A stretch of DNA of 64,000 nt from Polytrichum commune (Eukaryota; Streptophyta; Polytrichopsida; Polytrichales; Polytrichaceae), in NCBI GenBank assembly GCA_950295325.1, contig OX485805.1:8680501-8744500 (forward strand), given 5' to 3'. Positions 47,301 through 58,718 of the stretch are shown in pieces. Each line of letters starts with the position of its first letter. The first letter of the stretch is position 1. The translations under genes were made by a program, and so were the position numbers. A model generated the notes under the pieces. It worked only from the letters and a program-made list of their open reading frames with translations. It had not been told where the DNA came from and did not search any database.

Positions 47301-50300
47301 ATTAATGAGGTCTGAAATTGTTGAATTTTTGGCTCACTGAGCATGGGGCTGACTTTAATGTGGCCTTGGTTAGTTCGTAGGGATTCAAATTTCTGGCCAA
47401 ATGGTTGAGGGGTGGTTGTTTGTGAGGTCTCAGGTTAGGCCTTAAGGGCATTGTCGGATCCGACAAAGCATCCAAGACCAAGTTGAGAACCTCTAATGTA
47501 GCTTTAGTATGGCCATTAATGAGGTCTGAAATTGTTGAATTTTTGGCTAACTGAGGAAGGGGCTGACATTAATGTGGCCTTGGTTAGTTCGTAGGGATTC
47601 AAATTTCTGGCCAAATGGTTGAGGGGTGGTTGTTTGTGAGGTCTCAGGTTAGGCCTTAAGGGCATTGTCGGATCCGACAAAGCATCCCAGACGAAGTTGA
47701 GAACCTCTAAAAACTTGGAAAGTTGGCTTAGTGTGGCCTTGAATGAGGTCTGAAAAATTCATTTTGTGGCTAACTCCATAAGTGAATTGACTTTAATGTG
47801 GCCTTAGTTAGGTCTTTATAATCCAAATTTCTGGCCATATGGTTGAGGGGTGCATGTTTGTGAGGTCTCAGGTAAGGCCTATAGGGCATTGTCGGATCCG
47901 ACAAAGCATCCAAGACCAAGTTGAGAACCTCTAAAAAACTTAGAAAGTTGGCTATATGAACTAGTTGGTTGACTGAAATGTGGCCTTAATGTGGCATTCA
48001 ATTATGCTCAAAATATTGATTTTGTGGCTAACTGAGTAAGGAACTGAGTTTTATGTGACCTTGGTTATGTCTTTCATGAGGCTCAAAGTTTCAATTTTGT
48101 GGCTAACTGAGTAAGGGGCAGCCTGAAATGTGGCAGTAGTTAGTTCTTGGGAATCCAAATTTCTGGCCATATTGTTGAGGGGTGCATGTTTGTGAGTTCT
48201 CAGGTTGGGCCTAAAGGGCATTGTCGGATCCGACAAAGCATCCGCGACCAACTTCACAACCTCTAATAACTTTGAAATTTGTCAATATGAACTAGTGGGT
48301 TGACTGAAATGTGGCCTTAATGTGGCCTTCAGTAACGGTCAAATTGTTGATTTTGTGGCTAACTGTGTAAGGGGCTGACTGTAATGTGGCCTTAGTTAGT
48401 TCTTGAATTAGGCTCACAGTTTTGATTTCTGGCTATCTGAGTTAGGGGCTGACTTTGATGTGGCCTTGGTTAGGTTTTTAATGATGCTCAAAGTTTTGAT
48501 TTTGTGGCTAACTGAGTAAGGGGCAGCCTGAAATGTGGCCTTAGTTAGGTCTTTATAATCCAAATTTCTGTGCATATGGTTGAGGGGTGGATGTTTGTGA
48601 GGTCTCAGGTTAGGCCTATAGGGCATTGTCGGATCCGACAAAGCATCCAAGACCAAGTTGAGAACCTCTAAAAACTTAGAAAGTTGGCTTAGTGTGGCCT
48701 TGAATGAGGTCTGAAAAATTCATTTTGTGGCTAACTCCATAAGTGAATTGACTTTAATGTGGCCTTAGTTAGGTCTTTATAATCCAAATTTCTGGCCATA
48801 TGGTTGAGGGGTGCATGTTTGTGAGGTCTCAGGTAAGGCCTATAGGGCATTGTCGGATCCGACAAAGCATCCAAGACCAAGTTGAGAACCTCTAAAAACT
48901 TGGAAATTTGGCTATATGAACTAGGGGGTTGACTTAAATGTAGCCTTAGTGTGTCAATTACTTAGGTCTGAAATGTTGATTTTGTGGCTAATTGAGTAAG
49001 GGGGCTGACTTTAATGTGGCCTTAGTTAGGTCTTTATAATCCAAATTTCTGGCCCTATAGTTGATGGGTGCATGTTTGTGAGGTCTCGGGTTACGCCTAA
49101 TGGGCATTGTCGGATCCGGCAAGGCATAAGAGACCAAGTTGAGAACCTCTATAAAGTTAGAAAATGGCTATATGAACTAGTGGGTTCACTTAAATGTGGC
49201 CTGAATGTGGTCTGGAATAAGGATCAGAATATTGATTTTGTGGCTAACTGAGTAAGGTGGCTGACTTGAATGTGGTTTTAGTTATGTACTAAGTTTTCAA
49301 ATTTCTGGCCATATTGTTGAGGGTGCATGTTTGTTAAGTCTCAGCTTAGGCCTAAATGGTATTGTCGGATCCGACAAAGCATCCAAGACCAATTTGAAAA
49401 CCTCTTAAAACTTAGAAATTTGGCTATATGAACTAGGGGGCGTCTGAGATGAGGCATTAGAGTGTCCTAAGTGAGGCTCAAAATGTTGAGTTCGTGGCTA
49501 ACTCTATAAGTGGGCTGACTGAAATGTGGGCATAGTTAGGTACTAACTATTCAAATTTCTGGCCATATGGTATAGTTGTCCATGTTTGTTTGGTCTTAGG
49601 TTAGGCTTTAAGGGCTATGTCGGATCCGACATTGCCTCCGAAACAACTTTAAGAACCTCTAAAAGCGTAGAATTTTGGCTATCTGAACTAGGGGGTTGAC
49701 TGTACTGTGGCGTGAATGAGGTTTGGATTTTTAGGATTTTGGGGGGTTGATTGTAATGTGGCCTTAGTTGGGTTCATTTGAATGCTCCTCATTTTTTCAA
49801 TAAATTGGTTGTCCGCAGATCGTTGAGATGGATGCCGATCGTGAGTCTGTGGATGTTGGGGGTCGTATTGGCGCTGGGTCATCCCTTAGTGTTGAGGAGC
49901 ATAGGGAGCAAGGGTCTCCCTTGTCATGTGATCAAAATACTGGGCTTACACCAGGTAGTAGCGAGGCGCCGACACCCGGGATGCCACTCTGCGGCTCACC
50001 TGCAGATTCGGATGTGGGTGTTCGTGCAATGGAATATCGAATTCGCCACAATTTAAAGAAAGATAGTTTTTCAGTTGTTGAGGGCATGAGAATCCTACCG
50101 GTGGAAAAGTCCTCCATGAGAATCCCCCTGTGCAGGTTGATTCACATGCCATTGGTTCGCCCAACCCTCCGCAGCGACGTTACAAAGTTCATGTCGGCAT
50201 TTCAATTTGGATACCGAGCTGGGTCAGCCACCTTTTATGTGTCTACTACAAATGAGTCCGGAGATAATCGATTCATTTCAGCGAAAGATAGGCGTGAATG

Positions 50301-53300
50301 GGGAGACCTATGGAATGCAGAAAATGATAAGTTTGAGTCTCTTTTGCGCAAAGATAAGGACTTGATGAGCCTCAGTGGATGTATGTTCTTTGTGTATGAT
50401 GGTAACCATCGTTTGTTAGCCTGGAAGGAGTGTATTGAAACAGATCACAAGGACGATGCACTCTGGTACGAGAAGCATGGTTGCCCAGAATGTGTCATCT
50501 TGGACACAACGGGTGGGCGTGGGGACGTCCTTAACGCAATGCACGACATCAATAAGTAAGTATGATCATTTTTCATATCGTTGTTTCCTTCATTTTTTTA
50601 TTTGCATTTAATGACATTTGTCTCTACCGCAACAGGGCTAACCAGACCGTGCACGTTAAAACTAGCCTCGTACACACTCTACACCGCATTCAAAAATACG
50701 GTTCGTATGATCTTAGCTACTACCAGCCCTTATTGACCGAGGAGCAATTCCAAGCGTGCAAGAGCAGAGGCCCCAAGAGCCCTTGGTACCCGCTGACCCA
50801 GGATCTTATGGTGTCCTCCATTTTCAATGTAAGTCACTCCAAATTTCTCAACCCTCTACTTCGCATTCATTACTCTTAGTCGTGATCTAACAATTTAGAA
50901 TATATTTTCAGCAAGAGATAGCCGATGCGGTAGATGAGGCTACCCAAATATACAAGGAGGAAGTGCCTCCAGATGAGCAGTCGGGGAACGGGTTGGGTGA
51001 AGTATTGGACGCTGTGATAAAGAAGACGACTAAGGAACTTGGACACAAGTTCAACAAGCAACAATCAATCGCAAACCCGGCCCTTGGAAAAGACTTCCTG
51101 GAGGAGGTTATTTCCTTCTCACCAACCTTCGGAATTATACCTTCGGTATTGCTCGCATTCATTTCAGCACTTTCTCGTAAATTCATGATTAAATTTACTC
51201 CGCCTTCTTTTTTGATGACATTTGTTTCAGGTTACTAGGCATTATAGCGCCCACCATTCTAAGAAGATTGAGATGACATTGGAGAAATTGCAACTCATTG
51301 CCACAGCTGCTGTGGAGCCAGAGTATAAAGTCCGTTGGCTAAAGTGGTGGAATAGTGGAAATTTCAATCGTGAAGCTATCCGGTTCCCCAAAAGTCCTGC
51401 AAGCGAGGACACCTTGAAACCTTGGCTCAATAAAGCAGCGTTCTGGGCAGGGGTACATCTATCCTCCTTATCCTTACTTACCAATCAACTCTTCATTCTA
51501 TGCCGATTCTTATCTTGGCCTTGAATTTATCCACAGCTTGAGGATGCAGTGGTCAAGGAGTTACCTGATATACTTGACGCATTGGGTGGGCTTGACGGAG
51601 ATGTCGAAGTTGATTCATTGCCTGACTACTTGGAGAAGTGGCGGATCTGCCTTTGGGATAAGGTGTTCATAGGTCACTTTTCAGGTTCAGATATCTACGG
51701 AAAGGGAACGTGGTGGAAGGATGTCAAAGGCTCTGACAACATTGTCAAGCGTTTAATTTTTCGGTACGTTAGTTGAGACATCATTTGTTCTCCTCATTTA
51801 TTTAAAACCATTTAATCTATCCCTTTTAGAGCTCGTCGTGAGCTAGTTGGCGACTAAGATGTAGCTTATTTAGGTACTAAGTATATAAATTTCTGTCCAT
51901 ATGGTTGAGGGGTGCATGTTTGTGAGGTCTCAGGTTGGGCCTAAAGGGCATTGTCGGATCCGATAAACCATCCGAAACCAACTTCAGAACCTATAAAAAC
52001 TTGGAAATTTGGCTATATGAATTAGTGGGTTGACTTACATGTAGCCTTAGTGTGGCCATTAATGAGGTCTGCAATATTGATTTTGTGGCTAACTGAGTAA
52101 AGGGCAGCCTGAAATGTGGCAGTAGTTAGTTCTTGGGAATCCAAAATTCTTGCCTTATTGTTGAGGGGTGCATGTTTGTGAGGTCTCAGGTTGGGCCTAA
52201 AGGGCATTGTCGGATCCGACAAAGCATAAGAGACAAAGTTGAGAACCTCTAAAAACTTAGAAAATGGCTATATGAACTAGTGGGTTCACTTAATTATGGC
52301 CTTAATGTGGTCTTGAATGAGTCTCAGAATATTGATTTTGTGGCTAACTGAGTAAGGGGCTGACTTTGATGTGGCTTAGTTAGGTCTTCAATGAGGCTCA
52401 AAGTGTTGATTTTGTGGCTAACTGAGGAAGGGGGCTGACTGAAATGAGGCATTAGTTAGTTCTTAGGGATTCAAATTTCTGGCCATATGATTGAGGGGTG
52501 CATGTTTGTGAGGTCTCAGGTAAGGCCTAAAGGGCATTGTCGGATCCGACAAAGCATCCAAGACCAAGTTGAGAACCTCTAAAAACTTAGAAATTTGGCT
52601 ATATGAACTAGGGGGTTGACTTAAATGTAGCCTTAGTGTGGCCATTAATGAGGTCTGAAATGTTTAATTTGTGGCTAACTGATGAAGGGGGCTGACTTTA
52701 ATGTGGCCTTAGTGTGGTCTTTATAATCCAAATTTCTGGCCATATAGTTGAGGGGTGCATGTTTGTGAGGTCTCAGGTAAGGCCTAAAGGTCATTGTCGG
52801 ATCCGACAATGCATCTAAGACCAAGTTGAGAACCTCTAATGTAGCTTTAGTATGGCCATTAATGAGGTCTGAAATTGTTGAATTTTTGGCTAACTGAGCA
52901 AGGGGCTGACTTTAATGTGGCCTTGGTTAGATCTTATGGATTCAAATTTCTGGCCATATTGTTGAGGGGTGCATGTTTGTGAGGTCTCAGGTTGGGCCTA
53001 AAGGGCATTGTCGGATCCGACAAAGCATAAGAGATAAAGTTGAGAACCTCTTAAAACTTAGAAATTTGTTTATATGAATTAGTGGGTTGACTTAAATGTA
53101 GCCTTAGTGTGGCCATTAATGAGGTCTGAAATGTTGATTTTGTGGTTACTTGATTAAGGGGGCTAACTAAAATGTGGCCTTAGTTATGTACTAAGTATTT
53201 AATTTTCTGGCCATATGGTTGAGGGGTGCATGTTTGTGAGGTCTCAGGTTAGGCCTAAAGGGCATTGTCGGATCCGACAATGCATCCAAGACCAAGTTGA

Positions 53301-53416
53301 GAACCTCTAAAAAACTTAGAAAGTTGGCTATATGAACTAGTTGGTTGACTGAAATGTGGCCTTAATGTGGCATTCAATTATGCTCAAAATATTGATTTTG
53401 TGGCTAACTGAGTAAG

Positions 53417-54389
53417 TGTCGCGCACCTCTCCATGAGGAGTGCCCGAAACACCATGGGCACAAGGGGGACCCCGGAGTGACACCCGGGACTTGTGGCGCC
53501 ATTGGTGAGAGGGCCCAAGTGATCCTAGTGTGGGTGAGGGCCCCGGGCGTTGGGAACGCCTCCCACCCACGGAGACTAGGAGGCATGAGGGTAAGGCCAT
53601 GAGCTATGCGTAGCTCATGGCGTGGTGATTCTAGAATGCTCAAGATCACCTCAATCGGAGGTGTGAGCTAGGAGTTATGGCCATTTGAGTGGGGTGCTGT
53701 CCCGGGACAGCGCCCTGGTACAGCAGTGCCTGGGAGGGATTCCCGGGACTGCCAAGGTTCAAACAGGCATAACTTCCTCAAGACTTGCTCGAATGGAGCA
53801 AGTGAGGAGTCCATCGGCATCTACGTGAAGCGTTCATGAGGATGGAGTGGTTGGTTGTTATGATCAGACATCATACAAGGAAGTTATGATGGTCTGAAGC
53901 TGCTGGGGGGGTTCTAGGCCCAGCAGCTAAAGGAAAATGTCCACTTGGCCCCAACTCTTGGTAGGGAGACAAGAGGTTGGTTGACGGTGGGGTAGGGGCC
54001 CCGTGTGAAGTCCTAGAGGCTTATATGGGTGAGGTGGTGTGGCCTCACCCACCCGAGGCCGAACGGCAAGGCCTCCATGGGCTTTGGCCTATTGTGAGGC
54101 CATAGTTGCCTAGTATGCTTCGGGTTGTTGTAGTGTTGCTCCGGCAACGCGATGATCAACATAGGATTGGACTTCCATGGATGGAAGTCCACATTGGGGA
54201 AATGGGTTACCGATTAAGGGGTGAATCCCGAAAGCAAAGTAGGAGGGTTGGTTCCCTCTTATGAACTATTGGTCCGGGGTAAGAGGAGCTATCCATTAGC
54301 ATGGCGGAATGCGAATAGTTAGCGCTCGTAACCTTTGCTAGAAACAAAAATTGGCAAGATTGTTAAGGGACCTAGCAAGGGTTGCGACA
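53417..54389 (+). repeat. Solo LTR of the chromovirus family, TSD GTAAG
   Basis: 973 bp, TGTCGCG...GCGACA, flanked by GTAAG at 53412-53416 and 54390-54394. The empty site is preserved at about 48020-48045 in a duplicated array segment (AACTGAGTAAGGAACTGAG). Confidence 0.96.
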
Positions 54390-55006
54390 GTAAGGAACTG
54401 AGTTTTATGTGACCTTGGTTATGTCTTTCATGAGGCTCAAAGTTTCAATTTTGTGGCTAACTGAGTAAGGGGCAGCCTGAAATGTGGCAGTAGTTAGTTC
54501 TTGGGAATCCAAATTTCTGGCCATATTGTTGAGGGGTGCATGTTTGTGAGTTCTCAGGTTGGGCCTAAAGGGCATTGTCGGATCCGACAAAGCATCCGCG
54601 ACCAACTTCACAACCTCTAATAACTTTGAAATTTGTCAATATGAACTAGTGGGTTGACTGAAATGTGGCCTTAATGTGGCCTTCAGTAACGGTCAAATTT
54701 TTGATTTTGTGGCTAACTGTGTAAGGGGCTGACTGAAATGTGGCCTTAGTTAGTTCTTGAATTAGGCTCACAGTTTTGATTTCTGGCTATCTGAGTTAGG
54801 GGCTGACTTTGATGTGGCCTTGGTTAGGTCTTTAATGATGCTCAAAGTTTTGATTTTGTGGCTAACTGAGTAAGGGGCAGCCTGAAATGTGGCCTTAGTT
54901 AGGTCTTTATAATCCAAATTTCTGTGCATATGGTTGAGGGGTGGATGTTTGTGAGGTCTCAGGTTAGGCCTAAAGGGCATTGTCGGATCCGACAAAGCAT
55001 CCAAGA

Positions 55007-56899
55007 TGTGAGGCCAAACCCCCCACCCTTAAGCGTCCGTAGTCCGAGTAGTGGGTTTGGGCTCACATTCCTCCGCGGTATTGGATTTGGACTTGGATGA
55101 GTCCATAGTGCAAGGTTCACCCTTCAAGTGGTCTTGGATTTAACTTTGGTCTTTGCTTCCTTTGTCTTGCCATCGCGAGAGTGCTCCACATTCTCCATTA
55201 AGTTGTGCACGTGGTTTATTTTTAAAGAGAGGATGCAAGTGTTAAAAAAAACACTATTCTCTATAGTCAATCTCAAATACATTTACTTGTGAAAGCCACA
55301 CATAACACTAACTAGCATAATGTAACTAACTACTTGTCTATGAGCTAATTAGGTAGGCTATCTACTAAGCTCCTTCATGAACCCATCTCTTTACTTTCTA
55401 ATTACATAAACCTAGCTCCTTCATAAACCCAGCTCCTTCATAAACCCAGCTTCTTAGCTTCTAACTAAACAAACCCAGCTCCTTCATAAACCCAGCTCCT
55501 TCATGAACCCAGCTCCTTAGCTTCTAACTAAACAAACCCAGCTCCTTCATAAACCCAGCTCCTTCATGAACCCAGCTCCTTAGCTTCTAACTAAACAAAC
55601 CCAGGTCCTTCATAAACCCAGCTCTTTACTTTCTAACTAAACAAACCCAGCTCCTTCATAAACCCAGCTCCTTCATGAACCCACAACTTTGTAGTTGTAA
55701 TCCCCAACTACCTCACTAATTATTCAAGCCCTTAACTAATCTTCCTACCTAATTTCCCTAATTCTACTAACAACCCCTTTCTAATCACACAATTCTTCTC
55801 TAATCCTAAAATCCTAAAATCCTAGAGAGGAGAGGGGGAGAGAGAATTTCCTAACTTCACTAAGACTAACTAATCCACACAAGTATATTTTTGCACTCAT
55901 TACAACATCAAGTGCTCAACTCTTAAACATGGAACTTGCAACCACGTGTATTCAAAACATGAACTTAAAGTACCACAAATTGGAATCATGAATTAACTTT
56001 AAAATCCTTCACGTCAACACTAATTCTACCAAGAGGTCAAGCCCTCTTCAAGGCTAACAAGCCTTGGCTCTCAAACTAAAAACTAAGCACACACATGTGC
56101 TCCAATATGGCTTCCCACACCCACACTTATAACTCGTGGGGTGCCTTGGAGCACAAAGGAAAGAGAGGATGAGTGAGGGAAGAATGAGGGATTATATAGT
56201 AAGCTTGAGGGGGTGAGCACCCTCAAGGCTCACGATAAGCCCTTGAGATTTCCTCCTACTTAGTAGGCGCCAATCCTATCTTCTAAGCCTCCCTCCCTCA
56301 AATGATCAACAAGGATCCTAATTCGAACATTTAACTAGCCTTGGCTTTCTACCTACCACACTTTACCAAACTTGGGATGCTTCAACCCAAACTTAGCCTC
56401 CTTCGCTTTCCGCCGCCATAACTTTCTCCCCTTACTTTCCCAAATCGTCGCTCACCACTTAATTCAAACCACGATGCTTAACTCGTGATTTGATTGGTGC
56501 TTTGAGAATTTGCTTATCCTCCACCTTGCATTCTTCCTTGGGCCTTCCCCATTAAGTGGCCATGATGAGGTGGTCCACTTGTGCGCTCCATGTGATCCTC
56601 CATTCATCCCAATTCGAATGCACTTGCCTCTTGAGTCACTTTGGTTGTCTCCATCCATTTGTACTAGCCTACTCACTAACTACTCAATCCAAGTTCTCCT
56701 TACCTATCCTCATTCACTCAAATCCTTCCGAAGGTAAAAACACAATAACAACTCACATCCTAGCCTCTTACAACATGGTACTTCTAAGACTAACATTTCA
56801 CTCTTTTTATATTTTTGTGAAGTAACATGCTACTTCAAAGTGCATCAACTAACGTTTCAAGGGTCTAAGACTAAATGTGGGCACCCTTTTGGGCTCACA
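55007..56899. repeat. Solo LTR, third family, TSD CAAGA
   Basis: A 1893-bp block with ends TGTGAGGCC...GGGCTCACA and duplication CAAGA at 55002-55006 and 56900-56904. Its first 60 bp fold back on themselves (TGTGAGGCCAAACCC against GGGTTTGGGCTCACA). It contains a minisatellite (55390-55690) of CCCAGCTCCTTCAT units. No coding sequence recognised. Confidence 0.88.
55390..55690. repeat. AACCCAGCTCCTTCAT minisatellite
   Basis: About a dozen 16-17 bp units, grouped in larger units with TAGCTTCTAACTAAACAA, lie inside the third-family solo LTR. Confidence 0.88.
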
Positions 56900-57839
56900 C
56901 AAGACCAAGTTGAGAACCTCTAAAAACTTAGAAAGTTGGCTTAGTGTGGCCTTGAATGAGGTCTGAAAATTTGATTTTGTGGCTAACTCCATAAGTGAGT
57001 TGACTTATATGTGGGCTAAGTTAGGTCCTAAGTATTCAAATTTCTGGCCACATGGTTGAGGGGTGCATGTTTGTGAGGTTTCAGGTAAGGCCTAAAGGGC
57101 ATTGTCGGATCCGATAAAGCATCCGAGACCAACTTCAGAACCTTTAGAAACTTAGAAATTTGGCTATATTAACTCGTGGGTTGACTGAAATGTGGCCTTA
57201 TTTGGTTCTTGAATTAGGCTCACAATGTTGATTTTGTGGCTATCTGTGTTAGGGGCTGTTTGAAATGTGGCCTTAGTTAGGCCTTCAATTAGGCTCCAAG
57301 TGTTGATTCTGTGGCTAACTAAGTAAGGTGCTGACTGTAATGTTGCTTTAGTTAGTTCTTGAATTAGGCTCACAGTGTTGATTTTGTGGCTATCTGAATA
57401 AGGGGCTGACTGAAATGTGGCCTTAGTTAGGTGTTCTATGAGGCTCAAAGTTTTGATTTTGTGTCTACCTGAGTAAGGGGCAGACTGAAATGAGGCATTA
57501 GTTAGTTCTTAGGGATTCAAATTTCTGGCCATATGGTTGAGGGGTGCATGTTTGTGAGGTCTTAGGTTGGGCCTACAGGGCATTGTCGGATCCAATAAAC
57601 CATCCGAGACCAACTTCAGAACCTATAAAAACTTGGAAATTTGGCTATATTAACTAGTGTGTTGACTGAAATGTGGCCTTCATGTGGCCTTTAGGTAGGC
57701 TCAAATTGTTGATTTTGTGGCTTACTGAGTAACGGGGCAGAATGAAATGTGGCTTACTTAAGTACTAAGTATTTAAATTTCTGGCCATATCATTTAGAGG
57801 TCCTAGTTTGCGAGGTCTGAGTGAGGTGTGAGGGAGGGA

Positions 57840-57925
57840 AGCTATCTTATGAGCGATGAGCAGTGAGCGGTGAGCGGTGAGCAGTAACACATGAGCAATG
57901 AGCAGTAACATATGAGCAATGATTC
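57840..57925. repeat. GAGCGGTGAGCGG-type short repeats at the edge of array 3
   Basis: Units GAGCGATGAGCAGTGAGCGG and relatives repeat where array 3 ends. The composition recalls the AGAGCGG subterminal repeats of element A, so this may be an element terminus. No matching partner end is visible in the window. Confidence 0.5.
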
Positions 57926-58163
57926 CAAACTTAGTAAAGACACACGGGTTTAGGGTACACAACCAAAATTTTGACAAATTAATTGCATATTTTCAATTGT
58001 AAATTGCCAATATTTTAAATGAAGCACAAGTGAAAGGGCCCTATTTCCATGGATCATTTAAAACACTTTCAATTCATTGTTGATTTTTATTATAATAATC
58101 CAAACCAATACATGTCATTTATTGACATCCTTATACATGTAGTTACAACCAACACTTGCACAA

Positions 58164-58283
58164 CTACTCACATTCCACAACACCAGCAAGTTCAAGTAGG
58201 TGCATAACCTCATTATACGTACATGTAGGTGCCATAATTGTGAGCCACTCAAACTGCTCACGGGTTGAATTAAGGCCCAGAAT
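58164..58283 (-). pseudogene. Duplicated terminal exon of the MULE transposase
   Basis: After an acceptor-like ATTTGTAG (58284-58291), the minus strand encodes ILGLNSTREQFEWL, then TYNEVMHLLELAGVVECE and a stop. The last part is nearly the same as the end of the transposase at 58719. Flanking 3'-UTR sequence is also duplicated (about 58058-58163 against 58605-58718). It may serve as an alternative last exon or be a relic. Confidence 0.6.
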
Positions 58284-58344
58284 CTACAAATGAAAGGAAA
58301 TTAGATATTAGAAATAGTCAATATGTAGGTAACTACTAGGTTTT

Positions 58345-58550
58345 GAGACATCCGCATGTGGATGCGAGTTGTGTAAGAGACTGGTATTAGGTCTGTATCA
58401 ACCCGGGTTCGAATCCGGTTGGTTACATTGACTGGTGCTATCCCAAATTGAGCTAGTGATAAAGTAGGAATAATCTATAGGCGGATACCAAGAAGACGTT
58501 ACTACGCGGATGTACGTAGAATCTTCTCAATTATTTTTTATTTTTAGAAA
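58345..58550 (+). mobile_element. tRNA-derived SINE-like element
   Basis: GGTTCGAATCC (58406-58416) is a perfect Pol III B box. A weak A-box-like stretch, GAGTTGTGTAAGAGACTGG, lies about 40 bp upstream and a T-rich tail follows at about 58535-58550. It lies in the spacer between the duplicated terminal exon and the transposase. No cloverleaf can be drawn, so it is not a functional tRNA gene. Confidence 0.5.
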
Positions 58551-58718
58551 CTTGTTATTATTTATCCATGTCAATCAATCAAACCGCTCACGGTTGGGTC
58601 GTACTGAATCATTTGAAATACTTCCAGCCCATTGCTGATTTTTATTATAAAAATCCAAACCAAAACATGTCATATTTTGACATTCAAATATATGGTACTT
58701 AATAGACCATTTGCAATA

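Larger units (their letters stand above)
33272..51857 (+). pseudogene. Second ParB-like gene, truncated before the methyltransferase half
   Basis: Proposed exons: 33272-33418, 49819-50555, 50636-50828, 50912-51106, 51231-51452, 51537-51763 and 51830-51857, totalling 582 codons with consistent GT-AG introns and phases. From 49819 on, exon for exon, it parallels element A exons 4-8 in length and phase (737, 193, 195, 222, 227 nt). It shares IPLCRLIHMPLVRP, FVYDGNHRLLAW and RLIFR. The last exon keeps RRELV then hits TAA, and array sequence begins within a few bases, so the Pro/Ser linker and methyltransferase domain are lost. Exon 1 is a short basic/acidic leader (MGRKGDNSTKATHSHSKRNV) ending in phase 0. 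Linking it across the 16.4-kb intron, which holds a chromovirus, a solo LTR and array 3, is inference. Confidence 0.6.
40975..57610. repeat. Palindrome array 3 (half-site TTGTCGGA), about 34 copies
   Basis: A 16-nt palindrome, TTGTCGGATCCGACAA, sits in a conserved frame, GGGCATTGTCGGATCCGACA then AAGCATCCAAGACC. Copies occur near 40983, 41316, 41796, 42127, 44547, 45098, 45429, 45685 and so on to 57586, at roughly 210-480 bp. The unit also carries GGCCTTAGTTAGGTC and TTTTGTGGCTAACTGAG phrases. Decayed copies include 46157 (TCAGATCC), 51954 and 57107 (CCGATAA). Frames open through units only give weak, repetitive minus-strand peptides. The array surrounds the truncated ParB-like gene at 49819-51857 and is interrupted by three solo LTRs. 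Confidence 0.95.

Noticed and set aside
45355-57448. Many minus-strand open frames of 60-94 codons with ALSDPTMP and RPHKHAPL phrases
   Set aside because: They recur at every array 3 unit; the phrase ALSDPTMP is the translated palindrome GTCGGATCCGAC. They are repeat shadows.
58345-58550. tRNA gene
   Set aside because: The B box is perfect, but no acceptor stem or anticodon arm can be drawn; a SINE-like relic fits better.
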